Positions 57,206 to 64,000 of a stretch of 64,000 nucleotides of DNA are shown here, in pieces. The translations under genes and the position numbers were made by a program. The DNA is from Paraburkholderia monticola (GTDB lineage: Bacteria > Pseudomonadota > Gammaproteobacteria > Burkholderiales > Burkholderiaceae): positions 1 to 64,000 of the forward strand of contig NZ_LRBG01000005.1 in the NCBI RefSeq assembly GCF_001580545.1, written 5' to 3'. Below the pieces are notes generated by a model. The model ran no database searches. It was not told where the DNA came from and saw nothing but the letters and a program-made list of their open reading frames with translations. Each line of letters starts with the position of its first letter. The first letter of the stretch is position 1.

Positions 57206-57970
57206 GTGAGTTACAAGCGCGGGCTGGCCGTTGTTTTCGGATGCACGATCGCGGCCCTGGTGTCGTTTGTCGCGACCTATCCGCGCTTTCACCCGACTCC
57301 GTCGGCCACGGGTAATCCGTTGCCCGGCGCCAACGTGACCGCACGGGCGCCTGCACCCGCACTGTCCGTCGAATTGCCCGATCTGCCGGGCAGCAACAGT
57401 CCCCTCGCCTGGTCGCGCCTGAGCGCCGCCGACCATGTCGCGCTCGCGCCATTCGAATCCCAGTGGGATTCGTTTAGCGATGAACGCAAGCGCAAATGGA
57501 TCAAGATCGCATCCAGATACGCGAAGATGTCGCCCGATGCGCAAAAACGTCTGCATGAGCGCATGGCTGAATGGGTCCGCATGACGCCTGATCAACGCCG
57601 CGTTGCGCGTGAGAACTATCAGGTTTCGAAGGAGTTGCCGCGCGAAGCGCGCCAGAACGCGTGGAAGGCGTACCAGCAGCTGCCCGAGGAGACCAAGCAG
57701 CGGCTTGCAGCGAGCGAACACAAGCGTCGTCCTAGCGTCGTTAGCGCGCCGCCTTCGGCTCGCAACGAGATCAAGGGCATCGACCGGCTCGTCAACGCGC
57801 GCGAGCACACCGCCGGCGCCAGCGATGCCGCTGCCGCGAGTGCCGCGCCCGCCGCCTCCGCACCGGCCGCGGCCTCACTGCCAGCGATTCCGGCGGCGGG
57901 CAGCTTCGTGCCGGCGACGCCGCTGCCGGTGTCACCGGCCGAAGCACCGGCGATCTTCCACGGCTCCTGA
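57206..57970 (+). CDS. DUF3106 domain protein, membrane-anchored
   Basis: A 254-residue protein with one N-terminal membrane helix (AVVFGCTIAALVSFVATY), a periplasmic helical domain containing LAPFESQWDSFSDERKRKWIKIA and MTPDQRRVARENYQ, and a Pro/Ala-rich tail. The helical part matches DUF3106, which resembles heavy-metal- or stress-sensing helical repressors in shape. The GTG at 57206 has GGGAG upstream. It lies 16 bases after DUF3619 and is likely part of the same sigma operon. Confidence 0.75.
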   Translation: MSYKRGLAVVFGCTIAALVSFVATYPRFHPTPSATGNPLPGANVTARAPAPALSVELPDLPGSNSPLAWSRLSAADHVALAPFESQWDSFSDERKRKWIKIASRYAKMSPDAQKRLHERMAEWVRMTPDQRRVARENYQVSKELPREARQNAWKAYQQLPEETKQRLAASEHKRRPSVVSAPPSARNEIKGIDRLVNAREHTAGASDAAAASAAPAASAPAAASLPAIPAAGSFVPATPLPVSPAEAPAIFHGS

Positions 57971-57991
57971 TTCCGATCCCCAGCCCATTTC

Positions 57992-58516
57992 GTGTCCCAG
58001 CCTCTCGCCACTCCAACCCTGCCCGCCGCCGCACCCGGCGGCACTGCGCCTACCGTCCGGCGACGGCTCGCGGCACTGCTCTACGAAGCGGTCATTCTGT
58101 TCGGCGTCGTGTTTATCGCCGGCTACCTGTTCAGCACGCTCACGCAGCAGCGTAACGGGCTCACGCATCACAACCTGCTTGCCACGTGGATCGGCCTCGT
58201 AGTCGGTGTGTATTTCGTCTGGTTCTGGACGCATGGCGGCCAGACGCTGCCGATGAAAACCTGGCGGTTGCGGGTTGTCGGCGCTGATGGCGCGCCGGTT
58301 TCTGTTGGACGGGCGATCGTGCGGTATGTGCTTGCGTGGTTGTGGTTCTTGCCGCCGCTGGCGTTGCATCCTCTGCTTGGCTTGCGCGTGCCGCAGACGC
58401 TTTTTATTGCGGGTGTCTGGTTCGTGTTGTGGGCTGCGAGTGGGCGTTTTGATCCGCAGCGGCGGTTTTTGCATGATCGACTTGCGGGGACGCAGGTGGT
58501 GGCGGTGGGGCGCTGA
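57992..58516 (+). CDS. RDD family membrane protein
   Basis: A 174-residue protein with the RDD domain: RRRLAALLYEAVILFGVVF near residue 25, then two or three more membrane segments and the closing RRFLHDRLAGTQVV motif. RDD proteins are small integral membrane proteins of mostly unknown role, some linked to sodium/proton exchange. GTG start; 21 bases after DUF3106, so probably the last gene of the sigma operon. Confidence 0.85.
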   Translation: MSQPLATPTLPAAAPGGTAPTVRRRLAALLYEAVILFGVVFIAGYLFSTLTQQRNGLTHHNLLATWIGLVVGVYFVWFWTHGGQTLPMKTWRLRVVGADGAPVSVGRAIVRYVLAWLWFLPPLALHPLLGLRVPQTLFIAGVWFVLWAASGRFDPQRRFLHDRLAGTQVVAVGR

Positions 58517-58556
58517 GCGCGCCGGGTCGATGGCTCAGGTCGGTCATCATGCGGTG

Positions 58557-58760
58557 GTGGCCTTTCCTTGTTTTGTTATCGGTCTATTGGCGTTGCCCCT
58601 GTGCGGGGCGGCACCTACTTTCTTTGCTGCTGCAAAGAAAGTAGGCAAAGAAGACAGCTAAAACCGCTAACTCATAAGTGGGCACCTCGGTCCGCACATG
58701 GCAGTGGTGCATCTGGAATCCGTGCTCCCGCACATTCGACGGCAGTGACAAGGCCGTCAT
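58557..58760 (+). repeat. Left arm of a long inverted repeat
   Basis: About 200 bases that recur in inverted orientation at 58857-59066 with only scattered differences. The arm contains a CCCCTGTGCGGGG hairpin (58596-58608) and a perfect CCTACTTTCTTTGC/GCAAAGAAAGTAGG stem (58614-58645). No transposase is present. I recall this element as abundant between genes of Paraburkholderia. Confidence 0.85.
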
Positions 58761-58856
58761 TCTTCCGGCGACGCTACGCGCGCCGAATCCCCGTTCCCAA
58801 ACCGTCGGTTCGCCTGGCAGACCCGTCCGCGACGCACGCAGTGCGGAGTGGGTGCG
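58761..58856. other. Spacer between the inverted repeat arms
   Basis: About 96 bases of GC-rich sequence join the arms. Open frames reading across the repeat in both directions are products of its symmetry and are not supported as genes. Confidence 0.5.
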
Positions 58857-59066
58857 GATGACAGCTTTGTCACTAAGGCGGAATGTGCGAAGGCACAGAT
58901 TCCAGATGCACCACTACCCCCTCCAAGCCAGGGGACCCGCTTAAGAGCTTGCGGTTTGAGCTGTCTTCTTTGCCTACTTTCTTTGCAGCAGCAAAGAAAG
59001 TAGGTGCCGCCCCGCACAGGGGCAACGCTAATCGACCGATAACAAAGCAAGGAAAGGCCAACCCAG
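58857..59066 (-). repeat. Right arm of a long inverted repeat
   Basis: Inverted copy of 58557-58760, including the same GCAAAGAAAGTAGG hairpin (58973-59004) and the CCCCTGTGCGGGG element. The two arms could fold into a large cruciform or a long RNA stem. The remaining bases to the phosphoesterase start at 59189 contain no gene. Confidence 0.85.
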
Positions 59067-59188
59067 CCAGACCAACGACAAAACAGGCCCCCGCCAAGGC
59101 CCCTCCGTAATAAGAACTTCTCATGACTGTCACGCCGCAGTCACGCGCGCCTGGCCCAATACGGGCACCGCCACTCGACGCGTGAGCC

Positions 59189-60130
59189 ATGGACCCCAAT
59201 ACGTCCGCGACTTCCCTGTTTCGTCAAACTGGCCCGAGCGTCGACCCCGTCGCGTTCAGGCCTGCCCCGGGTTCTACTCATCACGGCCTGCCGCTACCGA
59301 CGACGCCGTCACTCGACGCCGACGCCGATCATCCCGACGACAACCACGCCGATCCGCACCGCTATCGCACGATCTGGCTCTCGGACATTCACCTCGGCTC
59401 GAGTGGCTGCCAGGCGGGCTATCTGCTCGACTTCCTGCGCCATAACGAATCGGAGTACCTGTACCTCGTCGGCGACATCATCGACGGCTGGCAGTTGAAG
59501 AAAGGCTGGTACTGGCCGCAGGCACACAACGACGTCGTGCAGAAAGTGCTGCGCAAGGCGCGCAAAGGCACCCAGGTCATCTATGTGCCCGGCAATCACG
59601 ACGAAGCCGCACGTCAGTTCTGCGACCTCGCGTTCGGCGACATCCACGTGCGCGGCGAAGCGTTCCACACGACGCTCGCCGGCAAGCGGCTGTGGATCGT
59701 CCACGGCGATCTGTTCGACGGCGTGATTCAGCACGCGAAATGGCTCGCCTATCTCGGCGACACGCTCTACACGATGATCCTCGTGCTGAACCGCTGGTTC
59801 AACCGGATCCGCAGCAAGCTCGGCTTCCCGTACTGGTCGCTTTCGCAATATCTGAAGCATCAGGTCAAGAACGCGGTCAACTTCATCTCGTCGTTCGAAC
59901 GCGTGATGACCGACGAAGCGCGTCGCCGCGGCTGCGACGGCGTCGTCTGCGGCCACATCCACAAGGCCGAGATGCGCGAGATCGACGGCGTGCTCTATTG
60001 CAACGATGGCGATTGGGTCGAGAGTCTGTCGGCGCTCGTCGAGACCTATGAAGGCGAACTCAAGGTGATCTTCTGGACCGCGCTTCGCGCGCCCCAGGCG
60101 GGCACGCAAAAAGCCCGCGCCACTGCCTGA
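59189..60130 (+). CDS. LpxH-like calcineurin-family phosphoesterase
   Basis: A 313-residue metallophosphoesterase. The metal motifs are TIWLSDIHLGSS, YLVGDIIDGWQ, VPGNHDEAAR, VHGDLFD and CGHIHKAEM, all intact. It resembles UDP-2,3-diacylglucosamine diphosphatase-type proteins but carries an extra N-terminal region of about 60 residues rich in Pro, Ser and Asp, and central hydrophobic segments (WLAYLGDTLYTMILVLNRWF) that may bind membrane. It precedes a GT4 glycosyltransferase and dgkA, suggesting a lipid-related pathway. Confidence 0.85.
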   Translation: MDPNTSATSLFRQTGPSVDPVAFRPAPGSTHHGLPLPTTPSLDADADHPDDNHADPHRYRTIWLSDIHLGSSGCQAGYLLDFLRHNESEYLYLVGDIIDGWQLKKGWYWPQAHNDVVQKVLRKARKGTQVIYVPGNHDEAARQFCDLAFGDIHVRGEAFHTTLAGKRLWIVHGDLFDGVIQHAKWLAYLGDTLYTMILVLNRWFNRIRSKLGFPYWSLSQYLKHQVKNAVNFISSFERVMTDEARRRGCDGVVCGHIHKAEMREIDGVLYCNDGDWVESLSALVETYEGELKVIFWTALRAPQAGTQKARATA

Positions 60131-60167
60131 GCACTTCCACTCTTCACAACCACCAGGGCCCGCAGCG

Positions 60168-61211
60168 ATGAACAACGCGATGAAGATCATGATCGTCACC
60201 GACGCATGGGAGCCGCAGGTCAACGGCGTCGTGCGCACGCTGAAGAACACCCGGCGCGAGCTCACCGCGCTCGGTCATCAGGTCGATCTGCTGACACCGC
60301 TCGAATTCCGCACCATCCCGTGCCCGACGTATCCGGAGATTCGTCTGTCGCTGCTGCCGCGCCGCAAGCTGCGCGAGCGTATCGACCGTTTCGCGCCCGA
60401 TGCGTTGCACATCGCGACCGAAGGACCGCTCGGCATGGCCGCGCGCGCGTATGCGCTGGAGCACAAGCTGCCGTTCACGACCGCTTATCACACGCGCTTT
60501 CCCGAGTACGTGCAGGCGCGTTTTCGCATCCCGCTCGCGGCCACCTACAAGTTTCTGCACTGGTTCCATAAGCCGTCGCTCGCGGTGATGGCGCCGACAC
60601 CGGTCGTCAAGCAGGACCTCGAAAAGTTCGGCTTCACCAACGTCGTGCTGTGGACCCGCGGCGTCGATCTCGAGATCTTCCGTCCGATGGACTCGAAGGT
60701 GCTCAACACCGCGCGGCCGATCTTCCTGTACGTCGGCCGCGTGGCCGTCGAGAAAAACGTCGAGGCGTTCCTGCAGCTCGATCTGCCCGGCTCGAAATGG
60801 GTCGCGGGCGAAGGCCCGGCGCTCGCCGAGCTGAAGTCGCGCTATCCGCAGGTGAACTATCTGGGTGTGCTGTCGCAGGCCGAACTCGCGAAGGTCTATG
60901 CGGCCGCCGACGTCTTCGTGTTTCCGAGCCGCACCGACACGTTCGGGCTCGTGCTGCTCGAAGCGCTCGCATGCGGCACGCCGGTGGCCGCGTATCCGGT
61001 CACCGGCCCGATCGACGTGCTCGGTGACGGCGGCGCCGGTGCGATGCACGAGGATTTGCGCGAAGCCTGCCTCGAAGCATTGAAGATCGATCGCGCGCAT
61101 GCGCGCGCGTGGGCCGAGCGCTTCTCGTGGGCGGCGGCGTCCGCGCAGTTCGCCACGCATCTGAAGCCGCTGCGCGGCACGGTGTATCGCGAGGAAGGCG
61201 CCGCCGCGTAA
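60168..61211 (+). CDS. Glycosyltransferase family 4 protein
   Basis: A 347-residue GT-B fold enzyme. It begins MKIMIVTDAWEPQVNGVVRTLKN, as in PimB/MgtA and SqdX-type lipid glycosyltransferases. The donor-binding C-terminal domain includes LYVGRVAVEKNVEAFL, WVAGEGPALAELK and FPSRTDTFGLVLLEALACGTPVAAYPV, with the conserved Glu of the EX7E-like motif. It lies 37 bases after the phosphoesterase and 22 bases before dgkA. A diacylglycerol glycosyltransferase is a reasonable hypothesis. Confidence 0.87.
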   Translation: MNNAMKIMIVTDAWEPQVNGVVRTLKNTRRELTALGHQVDLLTPLEFRTIPCPTYPEIRLSLLPRRKLRERIDRFAPDALHIATEGPLGMAARAYALEHKLPFTTAYHTRFPEYVQARFRIPLAATYKFLHWFHKPSLAVMAPTPVVKQDLEKFGFTNVVLWTRGVDLEIFRPMDSKVLNTARPIFLYVGRVAVEKNVEAFLQLDLPGSKWVAGEGPALAELKSRYPQVNYLGVLSQAELAKVYAAADVFVFPSRTDTFGLVLLEALACGTPVAAYPVTGPIDVLGDGGAGAMHEDLREACLEALKIDRAHARAWAERFSWAAASAQFATHLKPLRGTVYREEGAAA

Positions 61212-61233
61212 TGCGGCACGCCCGGAGCTATCC

Positions 61234-61893
61234 ATGCGAAGCAGTCGATCCAGCGTCGAAGGCGCGTCGAACGGCGCACTGCGCGCCGTCGAGTCCACTC
61301 GCGACACCACCAGCATCGAGCCGTTCGACGATGTTCGCGAGCCCCCTGTGCCCGAGCCTGCGCAGACCGTGCAACGAGTGAACGGCACCCACGCGAGCAA
61401 CGGCGGCACGAATCTCGCGGGGGGCACGCAGCACAACGCCACCCACGACGCCCCCAACGAACCGCTCAGCCCGGACGACCCACTCGCCCCGCTGCCCTTC
61501 AACCCCTACAAAGGCAATCGCGGCCTGACTCGCGCATGGCACGCGATGAAAAACTCGCTGGCCGGCTTTCGCGTGGCGATTCGCGAGGAAAGCGCGTTTC
61601 GTCAGGAACTCACGCTCGCCGCGATCCTGATTCCGTGCGGCCTCGTCGTGCCTGTCGATCCGGTTTCGCGCGTGCTGCTGCTCGGCTCGGTGCTGCTCGT
61701 GCTGATCGTCGAGCTGCTCAATTCGAGTGTCGAAGCGGCGATCGACCGCATCTCGCTCGAGCGTCACGAGCTCTCGCGCCGCGCGAAAGATCTAGGCAGC
61801 GCGGCCGTGATGGTCGCGCTCGGCATGTGTCTGATGACGTGGGGCGTGATCGTCGGGCCGCTGGTGGTCGGCTGGATTCGCGCGTGGCTTTGA
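61234..61893 (+). CDS. dgkA: Diacylglycerol kinase with long N-terminal extension
   Basis: A 219-residue protein. Residues about 97-219 are a complete DgkA-type enzyme of three helices (NSLAGFRVAIREESAFRQELTL, VELLNSSVEAAIDRISLERHELSRRAKDLGSAAV; 61546-61810) with the acidic residues of the active site. Residues 1-95 are low-complexity, rich in Asn, Thr, Pro and Ser, and absent from the 122-residue E. coli enzyme. CGGAG lies six bases before the ATG at 61234, so the extension is likely translated; an internal ATG at 61546 would give only the core. Confidence 0.85.
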   Translation: MRSSRSSVEGASNGALRAVESTRDTTSIEPFDDVREPPVPEPAQTVQRVNGTHASNGGTNLAGGTQHNATHDAPNEPLSPDDPLAPLPFNPYKGNRGLTRAWHAMKNSLAGFRVAIREESAFRQELTLAAILIPCGLVVPVDPVSRVLLLGSVLLVLIVELLNSSVEAAIDRISLERHELSRRAKDLGSAAVMVALGMCLMTWGVIVGPLVVGWIRAWL

Positions 61894-61970
61894 GTTTCGA
61901 TGCGAACTGAAGCGCCCCGCAGCAGCGCTCGCTTTGTCATGTCCCAGAGAATGGAAATCCGCGTAGGCGG

Positions 61971-61998
61971 TTGGGTATTAGAACGCTCGGTTTATAAT
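61971..61998 (+). promoter_or_regulatory. Promoter upstream of the TetR gene
   Basis: TTGGGT (61971-61976) and a perfect TATAAT (61993-61998) are 16 bases apart. The 187-base leader that follows contains a GCCCGCCGCGCGGCGGGT hairpin (62070-62088) and no gene. Confidence 0.5.
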
Positions 61999-62185
61999 CG
62001 TCCGATGGTCTCACAGGAAAGCGCCAACGCACTCGCTACAACGCGTGGCTCATCCTGTCCTTTCGGGGGGCCCGCCGCGCGGCGGCGGGTTTGGGAGCGC
62101 TCAATATACCAACCGCATCCGGGTGGAACACGCAGCAGCGGCACGCCGCCACGCGCGCAGCCCGGCATAACCAGGGCCGGACGAC

Positions 62186-62911
62186 ATGGAAGCCAAACCT
62201 CCCCGCCGCACGCGCGAACGGATTCTCGAACTGTCGTTGAAGCTGTTCAACGAAATCGGCGAGCCGAACGTCACGACGACGACCATCGCCGAGGAAATGG
62301 AAATCAGTCCAGGCAACCTGTACTACCACTTCCGCAACAAAGACGACATCATCAACAGCATCTTCAGCCAGTTCGAGCAGGAGATCGAGAAGCGTCTGCG
62401 TTTCCCCGACGACCATCGCGCGACCATCGACGAAATGTGGTCGTACCTGCAGTACATGGTCGATTTCACGTGGCGCTACCGTTTCCTGTACCGCGACCTG
62501 AACGACCTGCTCGCGCGCAACCGTACGCTCGAAACGCACTTCAAGCAGATCATCAGCCACAAGGTGCGCTTCGCGAGCCAGTTCTGCGAGCAGCTCGTCG
62601 CCGACGGCGAAATGGTCGTGACGCCGCAAGAGATGCAGGTGATCGCGACCAACGTCGGCGTGATCGGCACGTACTGGCTGTCGTATCAGTTCGTGATGAA
62701 TCCGCGCAAATACAACGAGCAGGAAGCGATCCGCGCGGAGCTGCATCAGGTCAGCGTGCAGATCGTGTCGCTGATGGCGCCCTACCTGCGCGGCCGCTCG
62801 CGGCAGCTGTTCGACGACCTCGTATCGGGCAAGCTGCCCAAGCGCGAGTTCTACGACTACCTGCCGCCCCGTGAAGGCGCCGCCCCTCGCAACGAATCGA
62901 AGGACAGTTGA
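62186..62911 (+). CDS. TetR/AcrR family transcriptional regulator
   Basis: A 241-residue regulator. The N-terminal HTH reads TRERILELSLKLFNEIGEPNVTTTTIAEEMEISPGNLYYHFRNKDDI (62207-62347), a textbook TetR domain. The C-terminal ligand domain is long and rich in aromatic residues (YRFLYRDLNDLLARN), which suggests a bulky lipid or CoA ligand. Overlaps nothing; the LOG gene follows by two bases, so the two are co-transcribed. Targets unknown. Confidence 0.9.
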   Translation: MEAKPPRRTRERILELSLKLFNEIGEPNVTTTTIAEEMEISPGNLYYHFRNKDDIINSIFSQFEQEIEKRLRFPDDHRATIDEMWSYLQYMVDFTWRYRFLYRDLNDLLARNRTLETHFKQIISHKVRFASQFCEQLVADGEMVVTPQEMQVIATNVGVIGTYWLSYQFVMNPRKYNEQEAIRAELHQVSVQIVSLMAPYLRGRSRQLFDDLVSGKLPKREFYDYLPPREGAAPRNESKDS

Positions 62912-62913
62912 GC

Positions 62914-63501
62914 ATGAAGTCGGTGTGTGTGTATTGCGGCTCGTCGATGGGAGCCAAACCGTTGTATGCGCAGGCGGCGCGCGCCTTCGGCCGTGCGCTC
63001 GTCGAAGCGGATCTCGCGCTCGTCTACGGCGGCGGCAAGGTGGGGCTGATGGGTGTGATCGCCGATACCGTGATGGCCGAAGGCGGCCGCGCGATCGGCG
63101 TGATTCCCGAGTTGCTCGTCAGCAAGGAAGTGGGCCATAACGGCTTGACCGAGCTGCACGTGGTGCCCGACATGCATGAGCGCAAGAAGATGATGGCCGA
63201 GCTGTCCGACGCGTTCGTCGCGATGCCGGGCGGCGCAGGCACGCTCGAGGAGCTATTCGAGGTCTTCACGTGGGCGCAGCTGGGCTACCACGGCAAGCCG
63301 GTCGCACTCCTGAACACCGGCGACTTCTACGAGCCGCTGATCCGCCTGCTCCAGCACACGGTCGACGAAGGCTTCATGAGCAAGACCTATCTCGACATGC
63401 TGCAAATCGACGCCGATCCGCTCGCTCTGATCGGCAAGCTGCGTCGCTATGCGCCGCCCAAGCGTGACAAGTGGACCCCGGTGCAAAGCGACGCGCTCTG
63501 A
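62914..63501 (+). CDS. LOG family protein (cytokinin riboside 5'-monophosphate phosphoribohydrolase-like)
   Basis: A 195-residue Rossmann-like protein with the LOG signatures VYGGGKVGLMGVIAD and MPGGAGTLEELFEVFTW. The family cleaves nucleoside 5'-monophosphates to base and ribose 5-phosphate; in many bacteria the true substrate is AMP. The ATG at 62914 has AAGGA nine bases upstream; a TTG at 62908 is the alternative. Follows the TetR gene directly. Confidence 0.9.
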   Translation: MKSVCVYCGSSMGAKPLYAQAARAFGRALVEADLALVYGGGKVGLMGVIADTVMAEGGRAIGVIPELLVSKEVGHNGLTELHVVPDMHERKKMMAELSDAFVAMPGGAGTLEELFEVFTWAQLGYHGKPVALLNTGDFYEPLIRLLQHTVDEGFMSKTYLDMLQIDADPLALIGKLRRYAPPKRDKWTPVQSDAL

Positions 63502-63560
63502 ACCCCGGCGCGAACCCGCGCGACGCGCGCCACGCGCGTTTCCCGAACCTTGAGGATGCG

Positions 63561-64000
63561 ATGACGAAAGCTGTTCTGATCACCGGCGGCAGCCGCGGCA
63601 TCGGCCGCGCCACCGCGCGACTGCTTGGCGCGCGCGGCTGGTGCGTCGGCGTGAACTACGTGCGCGATCTCGCCGCCGCGCAGCAGACGGTTGCCGAGGT
63701 CGAACACGCGGGCGGCCGCGCGATACCGATCGCCGGCGATGTCGCGAACGAAGCCGACGTGATCGGCATGTTCGATACGCTGCAGCAAACCTTTGGTCGT
63801 CTCGACGCGCTCGTCAACAACGCCGGCATCGTCGCGCCGTCGAGCCAGCTTGCCGACATGGACTTCGCGCGTCTGAAGCGCCTGTTCGACGTCAACGTCC
63901 TCGGCGCCTATCTGTGCGCACGCGAAGCGGCGCGGCGCATGTCGACCCAGCGCGGCGGCGCGGGCGGCGCGATCGTCAATGTTTCGTCGGCGGCGGCACG
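63561..64000 (+). CDS. SDR family oxidoreductase (partial, cut by window end)
   Basis: The first 146 codons of a short-chain dehydrogenase/reductase. The cofactor motif is LITGGSRGIGRATA, followed by AGDVANEADV, LVNNAGIVAP and IVNVSSAAAR, where the catalytic Ser appears at the window edge. The Tyr-x3-Lys lies beyond. GAGG precedes the ATG. Not represented in the listed full-length frames because it has no stop inside the window. Confidence 0.9.
   Translation, partial: MTKAVLITGGSRGIGRATARLLGARGWCVGVNYVRDLAAAQQTVAEVEHAGGRAIPIAGDVANEADVIGMFDTLQQTFGRLDALVNNAGIVAPSSQLADMDFARLKRLFDVNVLGAYLCAREAARRMSTQRGGAGGAIVNVSSAAA

Noticed and set aside
58568..59050. Two similar open frames on opposite strands across 58568-58861 and 58757-59050, each about 97 codons
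   Set aside because: They are similar only because they read the two arms of the inverted repeat. They have no ribosome sites and are low in protein-like composition.

Overview
The window is a high-GC chromosomal segment of a betaproteobacterium in the Burkholderia/Paraburkholderia group. The evidence is the complete nuoA-N operon followed by DUF2818 and NUDIX genes, the ilvB-ilvN-ilvC-psd-pssA-leuA order, families largely confined to this group (DUF2863, BspC-like, DUF3619, DUF3106), and a long inverted repeat that I recall as multi-copy in Paraburkholderia. Most of the window is core genome.

Layout: 1-300 is the promoter and leader of an rRNA operon that runs leftward out of the window. 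0.4-10.5 kb holds housekeeping and envelope genes: AI-2E-type permease, DUF2863, an atypical LuxR-type regulator, a CbiM-like membrane protein, a BspC-like secreted protein, M14 carboxypeptidase, yaaA, a lone PIN protein, an aminotransferase and a GST. 10.5-20.9 kb is a fatty-acid or acyl-CoA oxidation region in two opposed blocks. The rightward block has hydroxyacyl-CoA dehydrogenase, enoyl-CoA hydratase, a phosphatase, an APH-like kinase and an acyl-CoA dehydrogenase, followed by a separate GST. The leftward block has DUF1178, a large/small acyl-CoA dehydrogenase pair and two MaoC hydratases. Each block is preceded by a similar palindrome with an ACGATCGT core.

21.0-21.95 kb is a small accessory module between DUF1178 and NUDIX. 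It encodes an 86-residue HicA-like, cysteine-rich protein and a 174-residue HTH protein, with their own promoter and an inverted repeat over the -35 box. I regard this two-gene cassette as the best candidate for an undescribed system, probably toxin-antitoxin-like. 22.1-38.2 kb is NADH:quinone oxidoreductase (complex I), transcribed leftward. It is preceded by tRNA-Leu(GAG), secG and tpiA, then a quinone oxidoreductase, pnp and rpsO.

44-48.7 kb holds a branched-chain amino acid binding protein, a lipoprotein, and a beta carbonic anhydrase next to a SulP transporter. 48.7-56 kb is branched-chain amino acid synthesis (ilvBNC, leuA) with phosphatidylethanolamine synthesis genes (psd, pssA) between them. 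56.2-58.5 kb is an ECF sigma factor with DUF3619 (likely anti-sigma), DUF3106 and RDD genes. 58.5-59.1 kb is the long inverted repeat. 59.2-61.9 kb is a lipid-related trio: LpxH-like phosphoesterase, GT4 glycosyltransferase, and a DgkA with an unusual N-terminal extension. The window ends in a TetR regulator, a LOG-family protein and an SDR truncated by the window edge. All functional calls come from reading motifs; no database search was run.
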